A stretch of 64,000 nucleotides of DNA from Paenibacillus sp. 1_12 (GCF_900114475.1 NZ_FOTE01000018.1:1-64000), one strand, 5' to 3'; shown: positions 41,963 through 51,649, numbered from the stretch's first letter. The notes: a model not told the origin generated them from the sequence alone. Program-made: numbers and translations.

Positions 41963-43030
41963 ATGGAAAGACACAATAAACGGCTGACCAATATGATGTG
42001 GCGAAGCATGGGCGAGTCGATTGGGCTCAGCCTTGTTTTGTTTGGCGTTATTGTGTACTTCCTGATCCATTATGGTTATCTGAAAGAGTTCACCACTTGG
42101 AGTGAAGGCATTCAAATGAGCCTGACCTTGATTCTCATTGTTGTCGCCATCGGCGGCGTATATGGCATTTGGTACAGCGGCAAGATGAAGTCCCGGCTGG
42201 AGCAGCTTGGCGAGGTGATGCTGGCACTGGAAAAGGGGAATCTGACGCGTACGGTTCCTCCGCTAGGCGAGGATGAAATCGGTCGGCTCGGAGAGCAGCT
42301 CAACGAGATCACGAAAAAATGGGAAGAGCAGGTCAGCTCGCTGCAGCGGCTTTCCAATAATAATGCGCAGCTTGCGCAAAAAGCCAAATATTCAGCGATT
42401 GTCGAAGAACGGCAGCGGCTGGCGAGGGAGCTGCATGATGCGGTCAGTCAGCAGCTGTTCGCGATCTCGATGACGGCTACGGCGGTCGGGCGCACGCTGG
42501 ATAAGGACTTTGACAAGGCGCAGCGGCAAATTTATTTGATTGAGGAAATGGCTTCAGTGGCGCAATCAGAGATGCGTGCGCTGCTTCTGCATCTGCGTCC
42601 TGTTCATCTGGAAGGCAAACGACTGGCAGAGGGCTTAGTCGAGCTGCTCGATGAGCTGGCCGCCAAGGTGCCCATGGAGATTGTAGGCGAATTGACGGAT
42701 GATATCCAGCTCCCTAAGGGCATTGAGGATCATCTGTTTCGTATTGTCCAAGAAGCCATGTCGAATGCGCTGCGGCACTCCAAGGCGACACGGCTCGAGG
42801 TGCGGCTCACACAGTCATCGGCAGAAAGCATTCGCTTGCTCATTCGTGATAACGGAATCGGTTTTGATCTAGATGTGAAGAAGCATGCCTCTTACGGCAT
42901 TATGACAATGAAAGAACGTGTGAACGAAATTGGCGGGTCCTTGAATCTGATCACGGCACCAGGAAAGGGCACGCGGATTGATATTCGGGTTCCTATTATA
43001 GCGGAAGGAGTGGAAGAGCTTGGAGAATGA
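41963..43030 (+). CDS. liaS: LiaS-type sensor histidine kinase (HisKA_3)
   Basis: 355 residues. Two membrane helices (~20-40 and 50-70) are close together with a short outside loop, HAMP (~70-125), HisKA_3 H box E-R-Q-R-L-A-R-E-L-H-D-A-V-S-Q-Q, and HATPase motifs Q-E-A-M-S-N-A-L-R-H-S and D-N-G-I-G-F-D. In LiaS kinases the signal comes through LiaF at the membrane. SD AGGAGGACATG precedes the ATG. It overlaps liaR by 11 bases. Confidence 0.94.
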   Translation: MERHNKRLTNMMWRSMGESIGLSLVLFGVIVYFLIHYGYLKEFTTWSEGIQMSLTLILIVVAIGGVYGIWYSGKMKSRLEQLGEVMLALEKGNLTRTVPPLGEDEIGRLGEQLNEITKKWEEQVSSLQRLSNNNAQLAQKAKYSAIVEERQRLARELHDAVSQQLFAISMTATAVGRTLDKDFDKAQRQIYLIEEMASVAQSEMRALLLHLRPVHLEGKRLAEGLVELLDELAAKVPMEIVGELTDDIQLPKGIEDHLFRIVQEAMSNALRHSKATRLEVRLTQSSAESIRLLIRDNGIGFDLDVKKHASYGIMTMKERVNEIGGSLNLITAPGKGTRIDIRVPIIAEGVEELGE

Positions 43031-43673
43031 GGAACAGGCAATAAAAGTATTGCTGGTGGATGATCATGAGATGGTACGGATTGGCCTTGCCGCCGTGCTG
43101 AGCACAGAGGATGACATTGAAGTCGTTGGTGAAGCCAGCAATGGTGCGGAAGGGATTCGTCTAGCACAAGAGTATAAGCCGGATGTGGTTCTGATGGACC
43201 TTGTCATGGAGGGTATGGATGGGATTGAAACGACGAAGCAGCTGCTCAAGCTGTATCCCAATTGTAAGGTAGTCGTACTGACAAGCTTTTTGGATGATGA
43301 GAAAATGTATCCTGTTATTGAAGCGGGCGCCTTCAGCTATTTATTGAAAACATCACGCGCGGCAGAAGTGGCGCAGGCAATACGCGCTGCGGTCAAAGGG
43401 CAATCTATTCTTGAATCCCAGGTTGCATCAAAGATCATGAACCGCTTTCGACAGCCAAAGCCCGTAGCCCCGGCCCACGATGAACTGACGGAACGCGAGA
43501 TGGAAGTACTGCGGCTTATTGCATCCGGGCGGTCGAATCAGGACGTTGCGGACGAGCTGTTTATCGGAATCAAAACGGTTAAATTCCATGTAACGAACAT
43601 TTTAGCCAAGCTCGGTGTTGAGGATCGTACACAAGCAGCTATCTACGCGTTCAAAAACGGGCTGGCTGAATAA
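43020..43673 (+). CDS. liaR: LiaR response regulator (NarL/LuxR type)
   Basis: 217 residues from a TTG at 43020 (GGAAGGAG ten bases upstream). Receiver: V-D-D-H-E-M-V-R, D-V-V-L-M-D-L-V-M (phospho-Asp), L-T-S, K; LuxR HTH L-T-E-R-E-M-E-V-L-R-L-I-A-S-G-R-S-N-Q-D-V-A-D-E-L. Expected to turn on the upstream LiaI/PspA genes. Confidence 0.95.
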   Translation: MENEEQAIKVLLVDDHEMVRIGLAAVLSTEDDIEVVGEASNGAEGIRLAQEYKPDVVLMDLVMEGMDGIETTKQLLKLYPNCKVVVLTSFLDDEKMYPVIEAGAFSYLLKTSRAAEVAQAIRAAVKGQSILESQVASKIMNRFRQPKPVAPAHDELTEREMEVLRLIASGRSNQDVADELFIGIKTVKFHVTNILAKLGVEDRTQAAIYAFKNGLAE

Positions 43674-43699
43674 GCTCCTTAACTATTTGGTTAATGTGG

Positions 43700-43862
43700 A
43701 ATACGCTGTCTAGTTTCCGCCTGCGGCTAGCTGAAGAAGACAACTAGGCTGCCCCAACATAGTTACGTTTACGGGGCACTGCTTGGGTGACATTTTGTGG
43801 CTCCACTCGTAGAGCTTATGTGGCGTTATCTTCGGACAGGGGCTCGACTCCTCTCGTCTACA
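43700..43862 (+). pseudogene. ssrA: decayed 3' part of a transfer-messenger RNA
   Basis: From 43798 to 43858 the sequence GGCTCCACTCGTAGAGCTTA...GGACAGGGGCTCGACTCCTCTCGTCT follows the 3' end of Bacillus tmRNA position by position (B. subtilis: GGCTACGCTCGTAGACGCTTA...GGACGTGGGTTCGACTCCCACCGTCTCC). The T-loop reads CTCGACT instead of TTCGACT, and the acceptor CCACCA is lost (CTACATAC). Upstream, ACGCTGTCTAG resembles a tag end plus stop. No 5' tmRNA half (the acceptor GGGG and TTCGACAGG) is visible. Read from memory of tmRNA sequences, not aligned by search. Confidence 0.6.
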
Positions 43863-43883
43863 TACTGCAAATCCACAACAACG

Positions 43884-43921
43884 AAAAGGAGCTTGCCACT
43901 CGATGTGGCAGGCTCCTTTCT
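43884..43921. terminator. bidirectional terminator downstream of the tmRNA remnant and liaR
   Basis: AAAGGAGC-TTGCCAC / GTGGCAG-GCTCCTTT form a long stem with loop TCGAT, followed by CTTTGTTT; the minus strand has TTTTCGTTG. It also ends the VOC transcript. Confidence 0.88.
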
Positions 43922-44044
43922 TTGTTTACACAAGGTATTGCAGTTGAAGCGAAATAGCTCTATGTAACCGTCAAACCTTGACCACCTGAAATTGCTAACT
44001 ATTTGCAGCAGCAATGCGGAAGTTTGTTTTATATTGATAAAATT

Positions 44045-44440
44045 TTATTTTGCGTTCTTATCTGGCTGATGAATACCAAAATTATTGCCTTCGGTATCCA
44101 TATAATATCCCTGCCATGCCATGCCAGGCAGAGCATATTTGGGCAATGCGACCTTACCTCCATAATTAATAATTTTTGCTTCGGTAGAATCGTAATTTGC
44201 TACTCCAATTGTACATGCAAAACCATTCAAGGGCTGGCCTGGTTCAGGGGAAGCACCTTGACGTTGCATCAAAGCTCCGTTAATTCCAAGCTCATTTGCA
44301 TCGCCAGTAACAGCTCCAAAGTAAGGCATTCCAGCATAATCGCTCCAATCTTCAAATGTCCATCCAAATACCTCTCCATAAAACTTCTTGGCACGCTCCA
44401 TGTCATCCACATGAATTTCGAAATGAACTAATCTGCCCAT
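44045..44440 (-). CDS. VOC-family (glyoxalase-like) protein
   Basis: 131 residues. H-F-E-I-H-V-D-D-M-E-R-A-K-K-F-Y-G-E-V-F-G-W begins the VOC fold; a second half has Y-Y-M-D-T-E-G-N-N-F-G-I-H. The His/Glu positions are consistent with a metal site, but the reaction is unknown. SD GAGGAGG precedes the ATG. Monocistronic. Confidence 0.88.
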   Translation of the reverse strand: MGRLVHFEIHVDDMERAKKFYGEVFGWTFEDWSDYAGMPYFGAVTGDANELGINGALMQRQGASPEPGQPLNGFACTIGVANYDSTEAKIINYGGKVALPKYALPGMAWQGYYMDTEGNNFGIHQPDKNAK

Positions 44441-44888
44441 AATTACCTCCTCATCTTGCTTAAATGTTTTCTAATTATTTCTTCTTATAGGTTTGATTTT
44501 CCTTCATCATTATTGCAATAAGTATAGAAGTTTATTCAGTTTTACCTAAAAGGTTGAGAGCATTAAAGGTATCTTAACCATCCTTCCAAATCATAAAGCC
44601 AATGATGGGATTCTAGTCTTTTGAAACGGCAGGTCGAATGTAATCATTCGTCTGTCCATTCTGCAGTTGAATTAATCAACAAATGATCGGGTTAGGCAGC
44701 ATAATCAAACAATACAACCGAGGATATCCTTGATCAACTTTAATTGTTGCACCAAAACCTAAATATGGATGGTTATAAAACAAGAAGTGAGATGTGACAG
44801 TATGGCTCAAATGGGGCGCGAACTTGTCTTGTCTGATATACTATAAGTAGATTGAACTTAAAGTTCAATTCCGCACGGAGGGATTCTA
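44441..44888. other. intergenic region between VOC gene and MalT-like regulator
   Basis: 448 bases of AT-rich DNA with no ORF or clear hairpin. TTGTCT and TATACTATAAG near 44826-44851 are promoter-like but their spacing is poor. Confidence 0.4.
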
Positions 44889-47447
44889 TTGATTGTAAGT
44901 ACGAAGCTTCATATCCCCCATGCGCGTAAGGTCTTGGTGTCTAGGCCGAGGCTGATGCGCAAGCTGAATGAGGGGCTGCAAGCCAAGCTGACGCTTGTTT
45001 CCGCGCAAGCTGGTTATGGGAAAACAACCGTGTTAAGTGAATGGGTGAAGCAATACGGCGCGCTTGTAGCGTGGGTTTCGCTGGATAAGCAGGACAATGA
45101 CTGGGGTCAGTTCTGGAGCTGCGTCACAGCTTCCATTAAGGAGGCAGTCCAAGGTTTTGGTCAAACGATAGAGCCTCTTCTTGAAAAAGGGCCTACGCTA
45201 TCATTAAAGTCTGCAATTACGGCATTACTAAATGAGTTGAATCGATTAACCGGTGAGTTGGTCATTATTCTCGACGATTACCATGTCATAGAAGTTCCCG
45301 ATATTCACCAATCCATGATCTATCTACTTGAGCATTTACCTCCCCATATTCATCTGTTTATTGCAAGTCGCAGTGATTTGGCGATACCTACGGCGCGGCT
45401 TCTGGCAAAAGGTGAGCTAAATCAAATCATGATGCATGATTTGCGGTTTCAACTGGATGAGGGGCATGCCTTTTTCAGTGATACGACCGAATTATTACTA
45501 ACCAAAGAGCAAGTAACGGTGCTGTTCCATCAGACCGAAGGTTGGATCAGCGGCCTGCAGCTGGCGGCGATCTCTCTGAAACGCAGCATGAATATAGGCG
45601 AGACCCTTCAACAATTCAGCGGTCACCAGCATCATATAGCTGATTATTTGCTGGAAGAAGTGTTCCTTCATCAATCGGAGTCTATGCGCGCTTTTTTATT
45701 GGAAACTTCAGTGTTGAGTCGGATGAATGGTTCCTTGTGCCAGGCTGTAACGGGTCAAGTGAACAGTCAAGAGCTTCTGGAGAGATTAGAGAAGCTGAAC
45801 TTGTTTGTCATCCCTCTGGACGATCACAGGCAGTGGTATCGCTATCATCAGTTACTTTCTGATTTTTTGCAACAAATGCTTTTTAGAACCGATCCGGACA
45901 AATGGATGCAAGCGCATATTCGTGCGGCGAAATGGCTGGAGCAGCATGGTTTTGACGAAGAAGCGGTAGAGCATTATGTAGAGGGACAACAGACCGAAGA
46001 TGCTGTTCGGTTGATTGAGAAAAAGCTGCCTACGTTCGTGCAATCCAAAAGTGTGCTGCTGATCCGATGGGTATCTGTTTTGCCAGAAAACTCCTTTGTG
46101 GAGAAGCCGATGATTGAACTATTCTATATATCCGTATTGCTGGGCGTAGGGGAATGGAAGGCCGCTTTCAGTAGAGTGGAGCAAGCCGCAAGCCGCTTTC
46201 AAGCGCAGGAGGGGAACTGGACTGATGCAGAATGGAAGCTCGCTATGGGCAATATTTACTTTTTTATGGCGGTTACCTCTTATCTTCAGAAGGATTTGGA
46301 GCGAACGTCGGACTACTTCGAATTGGTAGAACGATATATGCCGGAAGGCAGCTTTTTTCAGACGGTGGGGCGTAACCGATATCAAGGCCATGATTCGTTC
46401 GATGATCAGTTGGCGCTTATTAACGATCTACATGCAGCGGATGTCTTCCTGTTGAAGTGGATTACAATCTGGAAAGACAAACGAGAATATCCGTTCATCG
46501 GATTCTTGTATGCCTCTTATAGCAAATTGCTGTACGAATGGAATCGGTTGGATGAGGCAGAGTTTTATGTAAATCAGGCGCTTGGACGAGAAGACATACA
46601 GCCTTTTGCGCGTATTTTGATGCAAAATATCATTAGTGCTTCGCGGATTCAGCAAGCCAAAGGCAATCTAAACCAAGCATCCGAGCTGTTGGAACAGTTG
46701 AAGTCGCAGATTGAGTCGCCAGATGTTGAATTATTTAGGTTGAAAATCGAAGCGGAACAAGCTTGTCTATCTGTGAAGAAAGGCTCACGACAAGATGCGC
46801 TTGATTGGTTGCAAAGGTGTGGTCTAGCGCATACGGACGAGGTTTCGCTGAATCGTATGGAAGAGCATTTGGCGTTGGCTAGAGTGCTTGCAGTCTGTGA
46901 ACGGATGGATGAAGCGCTGTATCTGATGGAACGGTTGGAGCGTTTATTAGACAAGGAAGATCGTCTCCGCGATCGAATCAAGGTGTTGATTATGCAAGGT
47001 GTGGCGCTTTATAGGTTAGGTCAGAAAGAGGCTGCACTTGTTCAGTTGGAGACAGCCTTACTCTTAGCAGAACCAGAGGGGTACATTCGCAGCTTTATGG
47101 ACGAAGGCGCTGTGATGACAGAGTTGTTATCCGCTTATATGAAGGTGCGGCTAGGCGTTCGCATAAAAAGTTCCCCCTCCGCTTCATTAGCGTACGTAGG
47201 GCAACTGCTTCAAGCGCTGCACGTCACTTCGAAAGAGGAACTCTCTCTTAAAGAGATACTAACCGAGCGGGAGGCTAGAGTATTCATATTGATCACCCAT
47301 GGAAAGTCAAACAAGGAAATCGCCAATCGTCTGAATATCTCGGGTGAAACGGTAAAGTCGCATATTAAAAACATATACAGAAAGCTTGGTGTCAACAATC
47401 GAGCGCAAGCGTTGGAGCGTGCCAAAGAAATAATGACACTGGCATGA
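44889..47447 (+). CDS. MalT/LuxR-family ATP-dependent transcriptional activator
   Basis: 852 residues from a TTG (GGAGGG eight bases upstream). Walker A A-Q-A-G-Y-G-K-T-T near residue 40, I-I-L-D-D-Y-H (Walker B), then a long TPR-like helical region (~340-780), and a C-terminal LuxR HTH (L-T-E-R-E-A-R-V-F-I-L-I-T-H-G-K-S-N-K-E-I-A-N). This is the STAND/LAL regulator architecture. A terminator follows; the next gene is the NHL/SLH surface protein, which may be its target, but that is inference. Confidence 0.93.
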   Translation: MIVSTKLHIPHARKVLVSRPRLMRKLNEGLQAKLTLVSAQAGYGKTTVLSEWVKQYGALVAWVSLDKQDNDWGQFWSCVTASIKEAVQGFGQTIEPLLEKGPTLSLKSAITALLNELNRLTGELVIILDDYHVIEVPDIHQSMIYLLEHLPPHIHLFIASRSDLAIPTARLLAKGELNQIMMHDLRFQLDEGHAFFSDTTELLLTKEQVTVLFHQTEGWISGLQLAAISLKRSMNIGETLQQFSGHQHHIADYLLEEVFLHQSESMRAFLLETSVLSRMNGSLCQAVTGQVNSQELLERLEKLNLFVIPLDDHRQWYRYHQLLSDFLQQMLFRTDPDKWMQAHIRAAKWLEQHGFDEEAVEHYVEGQQTEDAVRLIEKKLPTFVQSKSVLLIRWVSVLPENSFVEKPMIELFYISVLLGVGEWKAAFSRVEQAASRFQAQEGNWTDAEWKLAMGNIYFFMAVTSYLQKDLERTSDYFELVERYMPEGSFFQTVGRNRYQGHDSFDDQLALINDLHAADVFLLKWITIWKDKREYPFIGFLYASYSKLLYEWNRLDEAEFYVNQALGREDIQPFARILMQNIISASRIQQAKGNLNQASELLEQLKSQIESPDVELFRLKIEAEQACLSVKKGSRQDALDWLQRCGLAHTDEVSLNRMEEHLALARVLAVCERMDEALYLMERLERLLDKEDRLRDRIKVLIMQGVALYRLGQKEAALVQLETALLLAEPEGYIRSFMDEGAVMTELLSAYMKVRLGVRIKSSPSASLAYVGQLLQALHVTSKEELSLKEILTEREARVFILITHGKSNKEIANRLNISGETVKSHIKNIYRKLGVNNRAQALERAKEIMTLA

Positions 47448-47504
47448 AGGGAATCCCTGGTATCCCCATTTCTTCTGTGTTCTACCCCTTTTTTTGTATT
47501 CTTC

Positions 47505-47533
47505 TCCCCCGTATTTCGGGGGATTTTTTTTTT
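47505..47533 (+). terminator. terminator of the MalT-like gene
   Basis: TCCCCCG pairs with CGGGGGA around TATTT, followed by a run of ten T. Confidence 0.9.
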
Positions 47534-47649
47534 GCCGAAATAGCCTTAAAGTTAGGAAAGGAGCGACATAAGTTGACATCAAGCAACGGGAGTTTCGACT
47601 TTTACTGCGAGCTTTCATCAAGCTCAGGAGATATGGAGGGAAAAGAAAC

Positions 47650-50600
47650 ATGACGACCATCAAGAATCAAATTAAAGTAAAAAGGAATAAAACGAAATGG
47701 TACATGCTGAGCTTGGCGCTGTTCATTTTAATAGGTGCAGGGTTATTTGCAAACCCGGTACAAGCAACAGAACAATGGAGTCAATATGGCAAGCCGGGAT
47801 TGGTTCATAGTAAAAAATTGGGAGGATTTTTTTATCCTTATAGCGTGGCGATAGACAACAGCGGTAATATGTATGTGGCGGATACGAGTAACAGCCGCAT
47901 ACAGAAGCTAACCGCTGCCACAGGAGATTGGAGCCAGTTGGGTGGCACTTCTGGAAGTGGCTTAGGCCAATTTAATAATCCAGCTGGGGTGGCGGTAGAC
48001 AGCAGCGGTAATGTGTATGTGGCAGATACGTTTAACCAGCGCATACAGAAGCTGACAGCAGCCACAGGGACTTGGAGTTCTTTGGGCCAATCCGGAAATG
48101 CTGATGGCCAGTTCTGGAATCCAGCTGGAGTGGCGGTAGACAGCAACGGTAATGTATATGTGGCGGATACGTTTAACCACCGCATACAGAAACTGACGGC
48201 AACCACAGAGGATTGGAGCCAGTGGGCTTGGAGTTCGTTGGGCCAAGAAGGACATGGCTTAGGTCAGTTTGAAAATCCAACTGGAGTAGCGGTAGACAAC
48301 AACGGTAATGTATATGTGGCGGATATGTTTAACCACCGCATACAGAAGCTGACGGCAGCCACAAAGGATTGGAGCGAGTGGGCTTGGAGTTCGTTGGGCA
48401 CTTCCGGAAGTGGCGCTGGCGAGTTTTCCCGTCCAAGTGGAGTTACGGTAGACAGCAGCGGTAATGTGTATGTGGCGGATTCGAGTAACAACCGCATACA
48501 AAAGCTGACGGCAGCCACTGGGGCTTGGAGCCAATTGGGCAGCACTTATGGAAGTGACCTAGGCGAGTTCAATATTCCTATGGGAGTGGCGATAGACAGC
48601 AGCGGTAATGTGTATGTGGCAGATCCGAATAACCACCGCATACAGAAGCTGACGGCAGCCACACAGGCTTGGAGCCAGTGGAGTGTCATGGGAACTACTG
48701 CAGGTACTGCTCCGGGCGAGTTTACTTATCCAACTGGAGTAGCGGTAGACAGCGGCGGAAATATGTATGTGGCGGATAGGAATAACAACCGCATACAGAA
48801 GCTGACGGCAGCCACAGGGGTTTGGAGCCAGTGGGGCGGCTCTAGAGGAAGTGGCGCTGGCGAGTTTGATAATCCAACTGGTGTGGCGGTAGACAGCAGA
48901 GGTAATATGTATGTGGCGGATTCGGGTAACCGCCGTATACAGATGTTGACGGCAGGGGTTTGGAGTTCGTTGGGTGCTGTAGGCCAGTTTGTTTCTCCAT
49001 CTGGAGTGGCGATAGACAGCAACGGTAATGTGTATGTGGTGGATACGGGTAACGGCCGCATACAGAAGCTGACGGCAGCCACACAGGCTTGGAGCCAGTT
49101 GGAGGATCTAGCCGGAAGTGGCTTAGGCCAGTTTAATAATCCAGCTGGGGTGGCGGTAGACAGCAACGGTAATGTGTATGTGGCGGATAAGAATAACAAC
49201 CGCATACAGAAGCTAACCGAAGCCACAGGGGCTTGGAGCCAGTTGGGCGGCATTAGAGGAAGTGGCTTAGGCCAGTTTGCTAATCCAACTGGAGTGGCGA
49301 TAGACAGCAACGGTAATGTGTATGTGGCGGATATGGGTAACTACCGCATACAGAAGCTGACGGCAGCCACAGGGGCTTGGAGCCAGTTGGGAGGCCAGTA
49401 TGGCCCTGACGTAAGCGAGTTTGCTGATCCAAATGGAGTGGCGGTAGACAGCTATGGTAATGTGTATGTGGCGGATTCGTCTAACCATCGTATACAGAAG
49501 CTGGTAACTACGATTGTGCCGAAGGCCCCAACAGGCGTCATGGCTGCAGCAGGTGACCAACAAGCTACCATCAGCTTTACGGCACCTGCTGATAACGGGG
49601 GAAGCGTGATTACTAGTTACACGGTAACTGCAAATCCGGGTGGAAAGACAGGAACTGGGGCAACGAGTCCGATTACAGTTACAGGACTTACGAATGGAAC
49701 CACCTATACCTTTACGGTAGTTGCAATGAATATAGAAGGGAATAGCGTGGCTTCCAGCGAAGTGAGCGTTACGCCACAACCTCCATTAGCTGGAGCTCCG
49801 GTGTTAGCAACACCTGTAGCCGGCAATGCGCAGGTAGCCCTTGCATGGAATCCGGTCAACGGTTCGACAGGGTACAGAGTCTACCAAAGTGTAAATTCCG
49901 CAACGTATGGAACCGAAGTTACCACAGTGAGCGGATCGGTGTACAACTATAATGTGACAAGCTTAACCAACGGCACGACATACTATTTTGTCGTGAAGGC
50001 GATCAATGGCGGCGGAGAAAGTGGAGCTTCCAACATTGTGAGCGCAACACCTCAAGCTCCATTACCAACATCACCGGAGTTAGAGACACCTATAGCCGGC
50101 AACGCGCAGTTAGCCCTTACGTGGAATCCGGTTAACTATTCCACAGGCTATAGAGTCTACCAAAGTGTGAATTCATCAACAAATGGAACCGAAGTAGCCA
50201 CAGTGAGCGGCTCGGTGTACAACTACACTGTGACTGGCTTGACCAATGGTAAGACGTACTATTTTGTCGTGAAGGCGATCAATGGCGGCGGAGAAAGTGG
50301 AGCTTCCAACATTGTGAGCGCGATACCGAAGACCGTTCCGGGAGTTCCGACTGACATAACCGCTGTTGCAGGTAGCGGTCAGGCTATCATCAGCTTTAAA
50401 GGACCTTCCGATAATGGCGGAAGTGGGATCACAGGGTATGAGGTAACAACAACACCCGGCAACACCATCGTAACAGGAACAACAAGTCCGATTACGATAA
50501 CAGGCTTGTCGAATGGGTTGACCTATACGTTTACGGTGAAAGCGATCAATAGTGAGGGAAGCAGTGCAATATCTGTTGTCTCCAATCCAGTCATACCGTG

Positions 50601-51633
50601 GTCATCATCCGGTGACAAAAGTAGTGGCAGCAGCGGCTCAACCTCCTCTAGTGACAATACGCTGACCTCCACGGATGGCAAATTAACGCTTCCGGTTGGT
50701 AATAAAGGCAATGTCAGCTTGGAAAATGGGATCACGATCGTTATTCCTGCCGATGCAACAGACAAAGAATTGAAGATCACGATAGAAAAAGTGCTGCAAA
50801 CTCAAAGTCTGCTCATGAATCAAGGCGTTCTAGCCAGTTCGGTCTTTGAGATTATGAAAAATTTCCCGGACAACTTCAACAAACCGGTAACGCTAACCTT
50901 AGCTTTTGATCCTGCAAATGTACAGATCAATCAAAGGGTAGCCGTATTCTACTATGACGAAGCGAAGAACGTATGGGTGGAAGTCGAGGGTAGCAAGGTT
51001 AATGGCTCGACCCTCACCGTAGAAGTCAATCACTTTACGAAATTTGCGGTATTCGCTCTAAGCGAAGCGGCTTCAACAGAAACGAAACCAAGTATAACCT
51101 TTACGGATATTACTGGACATTGGGCTGAGTCCAACATAAAGCAAGCGGTAAGCGGTGCTATCGTGACTGGATATCCGGACGGGACGTTTAAGCCGAATCA
51201 CACCGTGACGCGAGCAGAATTTGCCGTGATGCTGATGAACATAATGAAGCTGCCAGGAGAAGGAACGAAGCTGAGTTTCTTAGATTCAGCGAAGATCGGA
51301 ACTTGGGCGCAGAAAGCGGTCGCGCAGGCGGTACAAGCAGGGATTATTAATGGCTATGAGGACGGAAGCTTCCGTCCAGATGCAGAAATAACACGTGCAG
51401 AGATGGCAGTCATACTTGCGAATGCTCTGGGTCGGCATAGTGAATCGAATGTCGCAACGGGCTTTGCAGATGACAAGAGCATTCCAGTGTGGGCGAAGGA
51501 CGGTGTTGCTTACGTGAAGAAAGCAGGCATTGTGCAAGGAAAAGGTGCTAACGAGTTCGCGCCTCAAGACCACGCTACAAGGGCAGAGGCTGTAACCGTT
51601 CTACTCAATATGCTGGCACCAAAGAGCAAGTAA
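47650..51633 (+). CDS. secreted NHL-repeat, FN3 and S-layer-homology surface protein
   Basis: 1327 residues. Signal peptide ~1-42 ending V-Q-A-T; twelve NHL-type repeats at about 58-618 (G-V-A-V-D-S-x-G-N-V-Y-V-A-D... R-I-Q-K-L-T), likely two beta-propellers; four fibronectin type III domains at about 622-985 (the middle two near-identical); a Ser/Gly linker; a beta domain (V-S-L-E-N-G-I-T-I-V-I-P) at about 1005-1140; and three SLH domains at 1151-1325 (F-T-D-I-T-G-H-W-A-E and D-G-S-F-R-P-D), which anchor to the cell-wall polymer. SD ATGGAGGGAAAAG precedes the ATG. Probably a surface binding protein; ligand unknown. Confidence 0.92.
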   Translation: MTTIKNQIKVKRNKTKWYMLSLALFILIGAGLFANPVQATEQWSQYGKPGLVHSKKLGGFFYPYSVAIDNSGNMYVADTSNSRIQKLTAATGDWSQLGGTSGSGLGQFNNPAGVAVDSSGNVYVADTFNQRIQKLTAATGTWSSLGQSGNADGQFWNPAGVAVDSNGNVYVADTFNHRIQKLTATTEDWSQWAWSSLGQEGHGLGQFENPTGVAVDNNGNVYVADMFNHRIQKLTAATKDWSEWAWSSLGTSGSGAGEFSRPSGVTVDSSGNVYVADSSNNRIQKLTAATGAWSQLGSTYGSDLGEFNIPMGVAIDSSGNVYVADPNNHRIQKLTAATQAWSQWSVMGTTAGTAPGEFTYPTGVAVDSGGNMYVADRNNNRIQKLTAATGVWSQWGGSRGSGAGEFDNPTGVAVDSRGNMYVADSGNRRIQMLTAGVWSSLGAVGQFVSPSGVAIDSNGNVYVVDTGNGRIQKLTAATQAWSQLEDLAGSGLGQFNNPAGVAVDSNGNVYVADKNNNRIQKLTEATGAWSQLGGIRGSGLGQFANPTGVAIDSNGNVYVADMGNYRIQKLTAATGAWSQLGGQYGPDVSEFADPNGVAVDSYGNVYVADSSNHRIQKLVTTIVPKAPTGVMAAAGDQQATISFTAPADNGGSVITSYTVTANPGGKTGTGATSPITVTGLTNGTTYTFTVVAMNIEGNSVASSEVSVTPQPPLAGAPVLATPVAGNAQVALAWNPVNGSTGYRVYQSVNSATYGTEVTTVSGSVYNYNVTSLTNGTTYYFVVKAINGGGESGASNIVSATPQAPLPTSPELETPIAGNAQLALTWNPVNYSTGYRVYQSVNSSTNGTEVATVSGSVYNYTVTGLTNGKTYYFVVKAINGGGESGASNIVSAIPKTVPGVPTDITAVAGSGQAIISFKGPSDNGGSGITGYEVTTTPGNTIVTGTTSPITITGLSNGLTYTFTVKAINSEGSSAISVVSNPVIPWSSSGDKSSGSSGSTSSSDNTLTSTDGKLTLPVGNKGNVSLENGITIVIPADATDKELKITIEKVLQTQSLLMNQGVLASSVFEIMKNFPDNFNKPVTLTLAFDPANVQINQRVAVFYYDEAKNVWVEVEGSKVNGSTLTVEVNHFTKFAVFALSEAASTETKPSITFTDITGHWAESNIKQAVSGAIVTGYPDGTFKPNHTVTRAEFAVMLMNIMKLPGEGTKLSFLDSAKIGTWAQKAVAQAVQAGIINGYEDGSFRPDAEITRAEMAVILANALGRHSESNVATGFADDKSIPVWAKDGVAYVKKAGIVQGKGANEFAPQDHATRAEAVTVLLNMLAPKSK
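47830..49503 (+). repeat. in-gene tandem NHL repeats (about 12 copies, ~140-156 bases each)
   Basis: Each copy holds a block close to GTGGCGGTAGACAGC...GGTAATGTGTATGTGGCGGAT...CGCATACAGAAGCTGACGG. Bases are highly conserved in the core, so these are candidates for recombination-driven copy-number change. A 65-base exact duplicate is also found in the FN3 part (49981-50045 and 50257-50321). Confidence 0.85.
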
Positions 51634-51649
51634 TATAAAAATCACCGCT

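Noticed and set aside
47830-49503. Regular repeats considered as a CRISPR array
   Set aside because: They are in-frame NHL protein repeats with variable spacing and no spacer-like unique segments.
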